From Segatella copri (GTDB lineage: Bacteria; Bacteroidota; Bacteroidia; Bacteroidales; Bacteroidaceae): a stretch of DNA of 64,000 nt. Numbering within the stretch: position 1 is the first letter of the stretch; each line of letters begins with the position of its first letter. Below, piece after piece: positions 24,864-35,222 of this stretch. The notes under the pieces are model-generated. The model had not been told where the DNA came from. It ran no database searches and saw only the letters and a program-made list of their open reading frames with translations. The stretch spans positions 1-64,000 of the forward strand of contig NZ_NMPZ01000009.1 of assembly GCF_002224675.1 (NCBI RefSeq), in the 5' to 3' direction. Position numbers and translations under genes: made by a program.

Positions 24864-26873
24864 TTACTCTACTGCAGTTGCACCCTGTCCGGCAACCAAT
24901 GGCCAACCTGGGTTCTGGTAAACTACAGATGTGGTAAGATCGGTCTGGTCACCCGCTGCTGTCTGACGGAATACGCTCTGTGCGATAGGAGACAGATAGT
25001 GAGCAGGAGTAAAGTGATAACCATCAAATACCTGGTTGTTAATCTTAGAAATCTGGTATGGACGGATATAGTCGCCACTAATGGTCTTATCACTCATATT
25101 ACCCTTACCTCCTTCAACATCTACGATAGCGAGGTTGGTTGTACCATCGAGCCATTTGCCCTCGTAAACAGTACCCCAGTACTTCATACCTTCAATCTGG
25201 TAACCGTTTACCTGGTCGCAAGCACGCCAGCGGATCAAGTCCTCCCAGCGGGAAGCCTCACCAATGAACTCATCACGACGCTCACGACGGATGTTGTAAG
25301 TAGTAGCATCAACCAACTGACCGTGAGAGTAAGCACCGAAGTCCCACTTAGCCTCCTCCTGCATGTTGGTAGCTGCGATAGTCTTGTTGTAATCAGGATC
25401 TACCTTGGCACGGATGCGGAGAGCACGCCAGTACTTATCGGCTGTAGCGTCGATAGTATGGTTCTTCAACCAGGAAGCCTCCATGTAGTTGAGGAGAGCC
25501 TCTGTGCCACGGAATACGATGCTACCACTTTCGCCGTAGTCGTGATTGAGTCCCTGCTGGGAATCATAGTTTTTACCCTTCTTTACTGCGAAACCTGTCA
25601 CCATACGAGTCTCGTTGTTGCCCTTTACTGTCCATGAGAGGTCGGTTGGAACAGCACCCTCACTGGTGTAGTTCTCGATAGATCCATCCATCTTGGTGAA
25701 GAGCTGGATGCGAGAATCGCGATTCTGCAAGGTAGCCTTCACACCCTGTTTTTCCCAAGTTGGGTCGTAGCCTGAGCCGGCAGCGTAGATAGGCAAACCA
25801 TTGCGCATGAGGAATGAGTTGACGAGACCACGTGTCCAACCAGTACCACCGCCGTTGCGCTGCAACTGCATCTGCACGTTGTGGGTAACGTTAGCCTTTG
25901 CCTTATCGAAAGCACGGTACATTAAAACCTCGCTATAGCCGCTCATATCCTTATCACAGAACATGGTGAAGTAAGGATTGAGACTTTTCAAACTTGCATC
26001 CTGTCCCTCTGGAGCATCCGTATTCTCTACAAGGTTGCCAACGAGCTTATCACCCAATTCCTTAGAAGACTTCATAGCCTCATCGAGGAAGTGATTGATG
26101 GAAGAATCGATGTCAAAGCCCTTGATATCCTCAGCCTTGCCTGGCCAACCTGGACCACCTGGCACAAACGCAGTACCCTTGTGATACTTCTCCCATGTAG
26201 CCTCGAAGAGGGCTGCACGTGAACGGAGCAGAAGGGCTGCATCGCGAGAGATGCGGTTCTTGCCACCAGGAGCTGATTCCTGCAGAAGACCGAGTGCCTT
26301 GTCAAGGTCGTCGAGAATCTGCTGAGCTACCTTATAACGTGGCTGGCGCTTGGAAGACGCAACGAGAGTTTCCTTGTCATCAGGAAGCGCATTGAGCACG
26401 ATAGGGAAATCACCCAAAGACTGCAACTTGTCCAAATAAAGGTAAGCACGGAGGAAGTATGCCTCACCAATGTAGTGGCGTACCTGAGCCTCAGCACCAC
26501 TAATCTGCTTAGCCTCGAATTTTGGCAGTACCTGATCCAGGAAATAGTTCACCGAGCGGATATTACCGAAATCCCAAGCACCACCACTCTGACCTACTTT
26601 CCAGTTTCCAGGAACCCAACGGCTAGAATAACCGGTTCCCGCCTGGTTATCGGTATCGTTATCATAAGCAAAGGTACTCATACCATAGCTACCAGGACCA
26701 ATACTTGTCAATACACCATAGAGATTCACGGTGTAGGCAGCCAGGTCGTCGGCGCTAGTAAAGAAAGACGCAGGTGTCACGTTGCTTTCAGGCTCCTTGT
26801 CAAGATAGTCATTGCAACTTGTCAGACCGAGCGTCGCGCCCAATAAGAGCATTGAAATATATTTAATTTTCAT
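24864..26873 (-). CDS. SusD/RagB-family nutrient-binding outer-membrane lipoprotein
   Basis: A 669-residue surface lipoprotein that binds glycan or peptide ligands and caps the SusC channel. The signal peptide ends in lipobox LTSC with Cys20, followed by NDYLDKEPE, the usual SusD start. TPR-type helices include EAYFLRAYLYLDKLQSLGDFPIV, and the C-terminal RagB domain has RRERRDEFIGEASRWEDLIRW. It is larger than the archetype SusD (about 550) but in the normal range for the family. It follows its SusC partner by 33 nt. No glycosidase, lyase or regulator is adjacent, so the ligand cannot be guessed. Confidence 0.94.
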   Translation of the reverse strand: MKIKYISMLLLGATLGLTSCNDYLDKEPESNVTPASFFTSADDLAAYTVNLYGVLTSIGPGSYGMSTFAYDNDTDNQAGTGYSSRWVPGNWKVGQSGGAWDFGNIRSVNYFLDQVLPKFEAKQISGAEAQVRHYIGEAYFLRAYLYLDKLQSLGDFPIVLNALPDDKETLVASSKRQPRYKVAQQILDDLDKALGLLQESAPGGKNRISRDAALLLRSRAALFEATWEKYHKGTAFVPGGPGWPGKAEDIKGFDIDSSINHFLDEAMKSSKELGDKLVGNLVENTDAPEGQDASLKSLNPYFTMFCDKDMSGYSEVLMYRAFDKAKANVTHNVQMQLQRNGGGTGWTRGLVNSFLMRNGLPIYAAGSGYDPTWEKQGVKATLQNRDSRIQLFTKMDGSIENYTSEGAVPTDLSWTVKGNNETRMVTGFAVKKGKNYDSQQGLNHDYGESGSIVFRGTEALLNYMEASWLKNHTIDATADKYWRALRIRAKVDPDYNKTIAATNMQEEAKWDFGAYSHGQLVDATTYNIRRERRDEFIGEASRWEDLIRWRACDQVNGYQIEGMKYWGTVYEGKWLDGTTNLAIVDVEGGKGNMSDKTISGDYIRPYQISKINNQVFDGYHFTPAHYLSPIAQSVFRQTAAGDQTDLTTSVVYQNPGWPLVAGQGATAVE

Positions 26874-26906
26874 AAATTGTTTCCTTTCTATAATCTAAAT
26901 GATAAG

Positions 26907-29900
26907 TTAGAATGTTACACTAAGACCGAATGAGAATGTCTTTGACAATGGATATGTCTTACCAATCTCACCGCCATAACCTGCTCCAATCAGCTCTGGA
27001 TCACCAGCCTCTGTGAAGTTAGTGATGGTGAAGAGGTTCTCTCCAGATACGAAGAAGCGAAGATTCTCAATATAAGCTTTGCTTGTGATAGACTTTGGCA
27101 AGGTGTAACCGATGGTGAGGTTCTTCAGACGGCCATAAGCAGCATTCTGCAAATAGCGGGTCTGAGTCTGGGTATTACGACCACCACCCCAGTCTGCACG
27201 TGGGTAGTATGCACCCTTGTTGTCCTCACGCCAGTAATCCTCGTGGAACTTGAAGCCGGTAGCCTGCCACTTACCAGTACCGATAGCACCCCAGAATACG
27301 GCACCACCTGCTGCGTAATCACGCTTGAGGGTTCCCTGGAAGAACACCTTGATATCAAAGCCCTTCCAAGCTGCATCGAGGTTCAAACCGAAGTTATAGC
27401 GAGGAGTAGAGTTACCGATGATGCGGCGGTCGCCAGATTTGTCGGCTGTACCCTCACCACCATTGATCTTGCCGTCGCCATCGAGGTCTTTATACATGAT
27501 GTCACCAGCAGTCCAGCCACTTCCGAGTGCGCTCTGGTCAACCTTTGCGAGGTGCTTGTCCATCTCATCCTGGCTCTGTGCGATACCGATTGTGGTATAA
27601 CCCCAGATGTCTCCGAGCTTAGCACCAGCATAGTATGAACCGAGCTTCTTAGATGGGTTAGGATACTTGTCGATGACCACCTGGTTATCACTCAATACGA
27701 GAGATGCACCATAGCTTACCTCACCGATTACGTCACGCCAGCCAATCTGGAGATCCCATCCCTTAGATGTCATATCAAGGTTGTTCACCTTTGGAGGATT
27801 GGCACCGAGGATAACAGGCAACTCAGGAGCAGGACCTACCATGTCGAATGTCTTGCGCTGATAGTAGCCGAACGATCCGGTGAGGCGGTTATTGAAAGCA
27901 CCCCAGTCGAGACCGATTTCCCATGTACGGCTCTTCTCCCATGTAAGAGTAGAAGATACGAGACCTGGCTGTGAAGCGGTATTTGGCTTAGCGCCATTGA
28001 TCAACCAGTTGCCACCCTGAGAAGAGAAGCCGATGGTTGGATAGAAAGGATACCAGTTGTCAGTATTCTGGTTACCCAACTGACCCCAAGAAGCACGGAG
28101 CTTCAATGTGTTTACGTAATCAGTCAATGGCTCCCAGAACTTCTCACGGGCAATGTTCCAACCTGCAGAGAATGATGGGAAGAAGTTCCAGCGGTTCTCG
28201 CGGAGGAAACGTGATGATCCATCATAACGGAGGTTAGCCTCGAAGAGGTAACGGCCTGCGAAGTCGTAGTTGATACGGCCGAAGAAGCCGGCTGTTGTCC
28301 ATGAGTTATAAGCACCACCTACACTTGGCTTGGTGGTTGTTGTATCGAGAGTAGGAAGACCAGACATGATACCGTTCTGCTGTGCTTTCATATTGCGCTG
28401 GCGGAACCACTCACTCTGGAAACCACCCATTACCTTCATATTATGCTCGCCAAATGAACGGCTGTACTCAGCAAAGAGGTTAGGGTTGAAATAGTTCGAC
28501 TTGAATGAATACTCATACACGCTTGATGTTGCGTTGGTATCTACATAAGGATTGTTGTCGCAGTCGTAAGCGTATGTGGTCTGCCAGTCACGGTGGTTGA
28601 ACTCTGTAACAATACGGTAGTTCAACTCAGCATTCAGAGTCAGACCCTTTACAGGTGTAGCAACAAATGAAAGCTGCTGAGAGAGACGGTCTGCCTGATT
28701 CTTGGCACGGCCACCATTCTGAAGACGTCCGATGTAAGACTCTGGCAACCAGTTGCCATTAGGATCGGTAGTTGGTATAATAGGCCAGTAACGGCACATG
28801 TTGTGGAAGAACACATCTGTACCATTGATCAAATCACCAGGAGAATCGAAGTCCTGACGTGAGAAACGGGTATTATAGGTCATGCGCAACCAGTTGGTTA
28901 TCTGTGCGTTGATCTTACCAGTCATGGTATAGCGCTGCATGCTATCATCACCATGACGGAGGAGACCACCACGGTTGAGATAGTTGCCTGATACATAGTA
29001 CTGCAAACGATCATCACCACCATTGATACTCAAGGTATGCTCCTGAGAGAAGCTGGTACCAAACTGCTCCTTGAGCCAGTCAGTATTACCAAGAGGCAAG
29101 AGTGGCGTATTATCCCAAACCTCCCAACGGTTGTTGCTGTTCTTGAACATCTTCTGCATGGTAGGATCGCTCTGAGCCTTCTTGATCTGCTCAAGCTTCT
29201 CATCTGTAAACCAGACACCTGCACCGCTACCTACAGATGCATCGTTCATGTACTTAGCCCATGTATAAGAGTCCATCATCTCCGGCATATTGAGTGGAGA
29301 ATCAAAACGGAATGAGTTGTTGTAGTTAATAGAAGTCTTACCCTTCTTACCACTCTTGGTAGTAATAAGGATTACGCCACCGGCAGCACGTGAACCGTAG
29401 ATGGAAGAAGCAGAAGCATCCTTCAATACAGAAATGTTCTCGATGTCCTGTGGGTTGAGTGCGTTCATATCGCCCTCCATGCCGTCGATGAGCACGAGTG
29501 GAGATACAGAAGAACCGGCACCGATAGTACCTGTACCACGGATATTAAAATTCTTGGTTGAATTAAGAGTACCACCACTGCTTGGTGTAGAGAAGTTCAT
29601 ACCGGCTACTGCACCCTGAAGAGCGTCAACAACAGAGTTGACTGGGCGAGCACCGAGGGTCTTGGAATCAACGGTAGAAACGGCACCAGTGAGGTTTACC
29701 TTCTTCTGAGTACCGAAACCGACAACAACGACCTCATTCAGAGTCTTGTTGTCTTCCTGCATGGTTACATTGATGGCACCACCCTTCCATACCATCTCCA
29801 CTGGCTCGAAGCCAATGTAGCTGATACAAACGGTTGCACCATGCTGAACATCAGAAAGCACGAACTTACCATCCAAGTCTGTGATGGTTCCACCCTGCTT

Positions 29901-30083
29901 TCCCTTAACTGTAACTGTAGCACCAATTACTGGCTCACCTGTAGGGTCAATAATGGTACCAGTGCATTGTCCGTTCTTGGACTGATTAGTTTCCTGGATA
30001 CGAGTCACCCCCCCATATGCGTGAGTAGGAGTCATACCAAGAGCCATAATCATAGTACTTACTGTGAATAGTTGTCTAATCAT
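26907..30083 (-). CDS. SusC/RagA-family TonB-linked outer-membrane transporter
   Basis: A 1,058-residue TonB-dependent channel working with the SusD gene downstream. The ATG at 30081-30083 gives MIRQLFTVSTMIMALGM, a proper signal peptide; an upstream in-frame ATG (30116) would add 11 unlikely residues. Domains in order: carboxypeptidase-regulatory-like (GTIIDPTGEPVIGATVTV), plug with TonB-box-like NEVVVVGFGTQKK and SRAAGGVILITTKSG, then the barrel, ending in the C-terminal strand KTFSFGLSVTF. No STN domain is present, so it is unlikely to use an anti-sigma relay. The ligand is unknown. Confidence 0.95.
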   Translation of the reverse strand: MIRQLFTVSTMIMALGMTPTHAYGGVTRIQETNQSKNGQCTGTIIDPTGEPVIGATVTVKGKQGGTITDLDGKFVLSDVQHGATVCISYIGFEPVEMVWKGGAINVTMQEDNKTLNEVVVVGFGTQKKVNLTGAVSTVDSKTLGARPVNSVVDALQGAVAGMNFSTPSSGGTLNSTKNFNIRGTGTIGAGSSVSPLVLIDGMEGDMNALNPQDIENISVLKDASASSIYGSRAAGGVILITTKSGKKGKTSINYNNSFRFDSPLNMPEMMDSYTWAKYMNDASVGSGAGVWFTDEKLEQIKKAQSDPTMQKMFKNSNNRWEVWDNTPLLPLGNTDWLKEQFGTSFSQEHTLSINGGDDRLQYYVSGNYLNRGGLLRHGDDSMQRYTMTGKINAQITNWLRMTYNTRFSRQDFDSPGDLINGTDVFFHNMCRYWPIIPTTDPNGNWLPESYIGRLQNGGRAKNQADRLSQQLSFVATPVKGLTLNAELNYRIVTEFNHRDWQTTYAYDCDNNPYVDTNATSSVYEYSFKSNYFNPNLFAEYSRSFGEHNMKVMGGFQSEWFRQRNMKAQQNGIMSGLPTLDTTTTKPSVGGAYNSWTTAGFFGRINYDFAGRYLFEANLRYDGSSRFLRENRWNFFPSFSAGWNIAREKFWEPLTDYVNTLKLRASWGQLGNQNTDNWYPFYPTIGFSSQGGNWLINGAKPNTASQPGLVSSTLTWEKSRTWEIGLDWGAFNNRLTGSFGYYQRKTFDMVGPAPELPVILGANPPKVNNLDMTSKGWDLQIGWRDVIGEVSYGASLVLSDNQVVIDKYPNPSKKLGSYYAGAKLGDIWGYTTIGIAQSQDEMDKHLAKVDQSALGSGWTAGDIMYKDLDGDGKINGGEGTADKSGDRRIIGNSTPRYNFGLNLDAAWKGFDIKVFFQGTLKRDYAAGGAVFWGAIGTGKWQATGFKFHEDYWREDNKGAYYPRADWGGGRNTQTQTRYLQNAAYGRLKNLTIGYTLPKSITSKAYIENLRFFVSGENLFTITNFTEAGDPELIGAGYGGEIGKTYPLSKTFSFGLSVTF

Positions 30084-30199
30084 AAGATATAGTTTAAAAA
30101 ATGTTATTTGGTCCAATCATTTAATTCAGCCGATGTTATTCGGCTTACTTATTTAAGTTAGCCAATGTTATTTAATTCATTTATTTAAGTTTGACGCTG

Positions 30200-30207
30200 C
30201 AAAGATA
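30200..30207 (-). promoter_or_regulatory. -7 box of the susC-susD operon
   Basis: The complement reads TATCTTTG, a full -7 match, about 115 nt before the chosen start. The leader (30084-30195) contains several near-repeats of GTTATTTAATTC/TTATTTAAGTT, and no clear -33 box is present. Confidence 0.6.
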
Positions 30208-30292
30208 TACTATTTTTTAATACGAACCGGTTTTTAATGAAACAAAATTCATTATTTTAATACTTTTTAAGTAAAAAGTAAGAAAACATTCT

Positions 30293-30332
30293 AAAAAAAG
30301 GCTCACAAGAGTAATTCTTGCGAGCCTTTTTT
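30293..30332. terminator. Bidirectional terminator (GGCTCGCAAGAA family)
   Basis: AAAAAAGGCTCACAAGA and TTCTTGCGAGCCTTTTTT form a stem with a short loop; one mismatch compared with the other two members. It isolates the sus operon promoter from the gene downstream of 30396. Confidence 0.85.
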
Positions 30333-30395
30333 ATCTTCTAGTTATAAATGATGTAAAATCTACACTTCTATTTATTTATGCGTCATGATACCTAT

Positions 30396-31679
30396 TTATT
30401 TATGCGTCATGATATCAAGCACCATATCATCGGTGGTCTTCATCGCATCGGCACCGATAGAGGTGAGGTTGTGGATACACTTATCCACATCATCATCCAC
30501 GATACCCTCGGCAGAAGTTACGCACTTACCCTCCATGGAAAGAAGAGCAGAAAGCAAGGCTGTACTCACACCCGATGAAATCTTCAGGGCACAGCTTGGC
30601 TTAGCTCCGTCGCAGATCATACCGGTAAGGTTTGCCACCATATTCTTGACAGAGTTGCAGATACGGGTAAAATCACCACCCATCAGATAGGTGATACCGC
30701 AACTGCTACCCGTGCTGGCTACCACGCAACCGCAGAGAGCTGAGAGTTTACCCAGGCTCTGCTTGATATAGATAGCCGTTAAATGACTGAGCATCAGGGC
30801 ACGAATCAGCTCCTCCTCTGTATTCTCGTTTTCCAAGGCATAAACCACCACAGGATTGGTGGCACAGATACCCTGGTTACCACTGCCACTGTTACTCATC
30901 ACCGGAATCATGGCTCCACCCATTCGGGCATCACAGGCAGAAGCGGTGCGGGAGAGGATATGCGAGAAGATGTTGTTGCCGAAGATACCACGACTCAAAG
31001 GACGATCCATCGTCTTACCCAGACAGTGACCATAGTTGCCCTTGATAGATTCCTCGGCAGCCTTCATATTATATTCCTTGGTCTTGAGGATGAAGCGAAT
31101 CTCATCAAGCGGAGCGGTGGTTGCGAATTCGTAAACCAAGCGGAGATTCAACTGGATATCGTCATCCTCCACATCAGCCGCAGCTCCATCACGCTTGTCG
31201 AAAACCACCTCACCATTGCGCTCTACATACACAAAGTTGGTATGAGAACCGGCAATGATAGCTGTAGCTCTGCCGTTGCCGGCATAGCAGATTACCTCGA
31301 TATAGAGTTTATCTACATCGCCCTGCTTCAGCTTGATGTTGATGTCTGCATTCTGAATATACTGTTTGCCCAGCTCCAGGGTATCAGGAGTAAGATCCTT
31401 GAGAACCTCGAGTTCATACTCAGGCTTTCCGATGAGGGCACCGAGCGAAACTGCGATAGGCAGACCGATCATACCGGTTCCTGGAATACCCACACCCATC
31501 GCATTCTTGAGCATATTAGGACTCAAGCGTACCTCGATGCGCTCCGGACGCTTACCCAGAGTGGTAGCAGCCTTAGCTGTACAGAGAGCCACAGCCATCG
31601 GTTCGGTACAGCCGATGGCAGGCACAACTTCCTTGTTGACGAGCGCAATGATGCGCTCCCGCTTATTTTTCTCTAACAT
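30396..31679 (-). CDS. cyuA: L-cysteine desulfidase / L-serine dehydratase-like protein (UPF0597, YhaM/CyuA family)
   Basis: A cytoplasmic enzyme of 427 residues that by family splits L-cysteine into pyruvate, ammonia and sulfide, using an iron-sulfur cluster. The start at 31679 gives MLEKNKRERIIALVNKEVVP; an upstream in-frame ATG adds 14 poor residues. Conserved Cys blocks are IGCTEPMAVA near 22, NQGICATNPVV near 290 and STGSSCGITYLMGG near 345, candidate cluster ligands. It follows aminopeptidase C by 13 nt, so free amino acids from peptide breakdown may feed it. Activity on cysteine or serine in this organism is inference. Confidence 0.88.
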   Translation of the reverse strand: MLEKNKRERIIALVNKEVVPAIGCTEPMAVALCTAKAATTLGKRPERIEVRLSPNMLKNAMGVGIPGTGMIGLPIAVSLGALIGKPEYELEVLKDLTPDTLELGKQYIQNADINIKLKQGDVDKLYIEVICYAGNGRATAIIAGSHTNFVYVERNGEVVFDKRDGAAADVEDDDIQLNLRLVYEFATTAPLDEIRFILKTKEYNMKAAEESIKGNYGHCLGKTMDRPLSRGIFGNNIFSHILSRTASACDARMGGAMIPVMSNSGSGNQGICATNPVVVYALENENTEEELIRALMLSHLTAIYIKQSLGKLSALCGCVVASTGSSCGITYLMGGDFTRICNSVKNMVANLTGMICDGAKPSCALKISSGVSTALLSALLSMEGKCVTSAEGIVDDDVDKCIHNLTSIGADAMKTTDDMVLDIMTHK

Positions 31680-31692
31680 AATAAGATAGGTA

Positions 31693-33099
31693 TTAATCCT
31701 CCAACTGGAACAAAGGATCATCAGGAGTCAACATGGTTGGCTTCTGGTCGAATTCCTTCAGAAGCTGCTCAGAAGCATACTTCTTGTTTACTACCAGGCG
31801 GAACATGTACTCGTTGAACCAATCGTTGGTCATGATGAAGCATCCACCAAAACCATTGTCAGCACCCCAGCTGTTCTCCACCTTCCACTTCACAGGCTTG
31901 CCGGCAGCATCGAGATCTACCGCAGTCAGAGTCATGGCATGGGTAGAACCGCTCTCGAAAGTAGCGATGCGGTCTGCCTTGTTCATTGGGAATGAAGTGT
32001 TGAAGAGGCTGGCATAATCGAAGTTGTCGAGTGCCAGATAGCCACGCTTTCTGTCGAGCTGCTTGCCCACATCGTAGCTGGAATACATCTTATGACCATC
32101 CTTCAGGGAAGCGATGGCGAGCTGCGCAATCTCCTCCATAGGCAGGTTCAGGTACTTCCAGTTATGACCATCGTAGGTGTGGCGGTCGTACTCTACCTCG
32201 TATGTCTTGTGATAAGGACGGCGTGGGTCGTTCATCACCATCAGGAAGGTACCGTTGAGGTCCTTGCCAACAGTCTCCTCATAGAAACTCTTAGGAGTAT
32301 ATTTCTTAGCCTCGCCTACCTGCTTGCCATCCTTGTCGCGGAATGCATAGGTAAACTCCTTCACAGGCTCACCCAGAGTAAGGCTGAGCATGTGATAAAC
32401 CTGGGCCAGCATCTCGGTCTTACGAGCCTGGATAGCAGCAGGTTTCTTGCCCTGGGCTACCATCTTGCGGAGCTCGAGACCATACTCACGGAGCTTGCTG
32501 CTGATGAGACGGCTCATCTTGGAAGTATTGTTGCTGGAATAAGTCTCTGGCTGAGCGCTCATTGGTACGAGACCGTACTTGCTAGCCAGGTCAGCAACAC
32601 CGCAGAAAGTACCACCGTCATTGAGCGGATTCTTGAAGAAGAACTGCACCTGAGGATCCTCCAGGCTCTTCTTGCCGAGGTCGATGACACCCTGGAGCAT
32701 CAGGTTAGCCTTCTCCAGCTGATCGTAGAAGAAGAGATAATCCTGAGAGAACTCTACTACTCTACCCTGCTTGTCGTTGACAGCAAAGTTGGAACGGAGT
32801 ACATTGAAGCCGCTGAACATCCAGCAGCGACCGGAACTCTTCTGGTTATGGATGCTCTGAGAAGGAGTCTCGATACTGAAATGAGTATCTACCGGAGCCT
32901 CATTCGCATGATTCTTCACGAGATCATCGATGTTGTTGCCAGCGATAGCGTTAAACAAAGCCTTGTTGGTCACACCGCCAGTCTGGCTTTTCTCCATCTG
33001 CTGGAGCATAGTCTGATTGATGCCGCCATTCTTGGTCTGCGCCATCATCGAGAGGGAAGCCATCATCAAGGCTCCCACAAAGAACAGGTTCTTTTTCAT
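31693..33099 (-). CDS. pepC: Aminopeptidase C (bleomycin hydrolase-type C1 peptidase), exported
   Basis: A papain-fold aminopeptidase of 468 residues. The active-site triad is visible: Cys92 in SSGRCWMFSGFN, His in STHAMTLTAVD near 390, and Asn in VENSWGADNG near 412. Unlike the cytoplasmic PepC of Firmicutes it has a signal peptide (MKKNLFFVGALMMASLSMMAQ), so it acts in the periplasm or outside. Length is otherwise normal. It is the first gene of a two-gene operon with the cysteine desulfidase gene. The role would be final trimming of peptides taken up as nitrogen source. Confidence 0.93.
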   Translation of the reverse strand: MKKNLFFVGALMMASLSMMAQTKNGGINQTMLQQMEKSQTGGVTNKALFNAIAGNNIDDLVKNHANEAPVDTHFSIETPSQSIHNQKSSGRCWMFSGFNVLRSNFAVNDKQGRVVEFSQDYLFFYDQLEKANLMLQGVIDLGKKSLEDPQVQFFFKNPLNDGGTFCGVADLASKYGLVPMSAQPETYSSNNTSKMSRLISSKLREYGLELRKMVAQGKKPAAIQARKTEMLAQVYHMLSLTLGEPVKEFTYAFRDKDGKQVGEAKKYTPKSFYEETVGKDLNGTFLMVMNDPRRPYHKTYEVEYDRHTYDGHNWKYLNLPMEEIAQLAIASLKDGHKMYSSYDVGKQLDRKRGYLALDNFDYASLFNTSFPMNKADRIATFESGSTHAMTLTAVDLDAAGKPVKWKVENSWGADNGFGGCFIMTNDWFNEYMFRLVVNKKYASEQLLKEFDQKPTMLTPDDPLFQLED

Positions 33100-33199
33100 T
33101 TATTTAATCTTTATGTTTAGTTACTTAATTTACTGGAAAAGCGCAACCGGATAGAACGAAAGGTTCCTCTCCTTTTACTGATTCCTTCCTAATTTTTTG

Positions 33200-33278
33200 C
33201 AAAAATACAAAGAATTATCGAAAAAAGCGAAATTCTCCCCATAAAAATGTTATTTTATGAAAAAAAGCATTACCTTTG
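33200..33278. promoter_or_regulatory. Divergent promoter region, pepC / dxs
   Basis: TATTTTTG (complement of 33200-33207) faces pepC, and TACCTTTG (33271-33278) faces dxs 22 nt before its ATG. Both match the -7 consensus; -33 boxes are weak. Confidence 0.6.
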
Positions 33279-33299
33279 CACTTATAAAATTATTAAATT

Positions 33300-35195
33300 A
33301 TGGACAAAAGTAAGTTTAGTCTGTTAAGCAACATCAAATATCCTAATGATTTGCGCAAACTGAGCATTAATCAGTTGCCAGAGGTATGCAAAGAATTGAG
33401 AGAAGACATCATCGACGAAGTGGCTGTAAATCCAGGTCATTTTGCTTCCTCTTTGGGTGTTGTGGAAATCACCGTAGCTTTACACTACGTGTACAATACT
33501 CCTGAAGACCGCATCGTCTGGGATGTAGGCCATCAGGCATACGGACATAAGATTCTGACAGGAAGACGTGAGGCATTCTGCACCAACAGAAAGCTCCATG
33601 GCATCCGTCCATTCCCAACACCGCTTGAAAGTGAATACGACACCTTCACCTGCGGACATGCCAGCAACTCTATCTCGGCAGCTCTGGGTATGGCGGTGGC
33701 AGCACGCGAAACAGGCAACAAAGACCGCCACATAGTAGCCGTTATCGGCGATGGTGCGATGAGCGGTGGTTTAGCTTTCGAAGGACTCAACAATGTATCA
33801 AGTACTCCAAACGATATGCTCATCATCCTCAACGATAATGATATGAGCATCGACCGTGCCGTGGGTGGCATGGAGAAGTATCTCCTCCAGCTTGACACCA
33901 ACGAGACCTACAACAAGATTCGCTTCAAGGCTTCGCAGTGGCTCCACTCCAAGGGTATTCTCAATAATAACCGCAAGAACGGCATCATCCGGCTGAACAA
34001 TGCCTTCAAGTCGGTATTAAGCCATCAGCAGAATATCTTCGAGGGAATGAACATCCGATACTTCGGACCATTCGACGGTCATGATGTAAAGGAAGTGGTA
34101 AGAATCCTGAAGCAGCTCAGAAGCATGAAAGGCCCTAAGCTGCTCCACCTGCATACCACCAAGGGCAAGGGATACGAACCAGCCGAGAAGTGTGCTACCA
34201 TCTGGCATGCACCAGGTAAGTTTGACCCGGAAACCGGCGAGAGAATCATTGCCGACAACAGCAACAAGCCTCCTAAGTTTCAGGATGTCTTCGGAAAGAC
34301 CCTGCTGGAACTTGCCGAACAGAACCCTAAGATCGTAGGCGTGACACCAGCCATGCCTACCGGATGCTCTATGAACATCATGATGAAGGCGATGCCAAAC
34401 CGCACCTTCGACGTAGGTATCGCCGAGGGACATGCAGTCACCTTCTCGGGTGGTATGGCAAAGGATGGTCTGATTCCTTTCTGCAACATCTACAGTTCGT
34501 TTGCACAGCGTGCCTACGACAATATCATTCACGATATGGCACTCCTCAACCTGCCTGTAGTGCTCTGCCTCGACCGTGCCGGACTGGTAGGAGAAGATGG
34601 TCCTACCCATCATGGTGCCTTCGACCTGGCAGCCCTGCGCCCTATCCCGCATCTCACCATCGCTTCGCCGATGGATGAGCACGAACTGCGCAACCTGATG
34701 TATTCAGCCCAGCTGCCAGACCACGGAAGCTACGTGATCCGTTATCCTCGTGGCTGCGGTGTGCTTGTAGATTGGCGCAACAAGATGGAGGAAATCAAGA
34801 CCGGTACCGGCAGAAAGCTGAAAGACGGAGAAGATGTAGCCGTGCTCACCATCGGTCCTATCGGAAACGATGCCATCCAGGCAATCGAAGAGGTAGAGAA
34901 GGAAACGAAGATGAGCGTTGCGCACTACGATATGCGATTCGTGAAGCCGCTGGATGAAAACATCCTCACCGAGGTGGGCAAGAAGTTCAAGCGCATCGTG
35001 ACCATAGAAGATGGCGCAAGAATGGGCGGAATGGGATCTGCCGTACTCGAATGGATGAGCGACCACGGCTATCAGCCACAGATAACCCGCCTGGGATTGC
35101 CAGACGAATTTGTGGAGCATGGCACCGTAGAACAGCTGCGCGAGATTGTACATCTCGACCACGAGAGCATCAAGAACGCCATTATCGGAAAATAG
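33300..35195 (+). CDS. dxs: 1-Deoxy-D-xylulose-5-phosphate synthase
   Basis: Thiamine-diphosphate enzyme that joins pyruvate and glyceraldehyde 3-phosphate, the entry to the MEP isoprenoid pathway and to thiamine and pyridoxal synthesis. 631 residues, normal. Landmarks: [14 protein letters not shown] near 118, the ThDP motif GDGAMSGG with the following NDNDMSI, then the transketolase pyrimidine-binding domain with [15 protein letters not shown] and [15 protein letters not shown], and the C-terminal domain from about residue 495. trkA follows after 27 nt, so the two are probably cotranscribed although unrelated in function. Confidence 0.96.
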   Translation: MDKSKFSLLSNIKYPNDLRKLSINQLPEVCKELREDIIDEVAVNPGHFASSLGVVEITVALHYVYNTPEDRIVWDVGHQAYGHKILTGRREAFCTNRKLHGIRPFPTPLESEYDTFTCGHASNSISAALGMAVAARETGNKDRHIVAVIGDGAMSGGLAFEGLNNVSSTPNDMLIILNDNDMSIDRAVGGMEKYLLQLDTNETYNKIRFKASQWLHSKGILNNNRKNGIIRLNNAFKSVLSHQQNIFEGMNIRYFGPFDGHDVKEVVRILKQLRSMKGPKLLHLHTTKGKGYEPAEKCATIWHAPGKFDPETGERIIADNSNKPPKFQDVFGKTLLELAEQNPKIVGVTPAMPTGCSMNIMMKAMPNRTFDVGIAEGHAVTFSGGMAKDGLIPFCNIYSSFAQRAYDNIIHDMALLNLPVVLCLDRAGLVGEDGPTHHGAFDLAALRPIPHLTIASPMDEHELRNLMYSAQLPDHGSYVIRYPRGCGVLVDWRNKMEEIKTGTGRKLKDGEDVAVLTIGPIGNDAIQAIEEVEKETKMSVAHYDMRFVKPLDENILTEVGKKFKRIVTIEDGARMGGMGSAVLEWMSDHGYQPQITRLGLPDEFVEHGTVEQLREIVHLDHESIKNAIIGK

Positions 35196-35222
35196 AGCAT
35201 CGAAATTTAAATATTCATCAAT

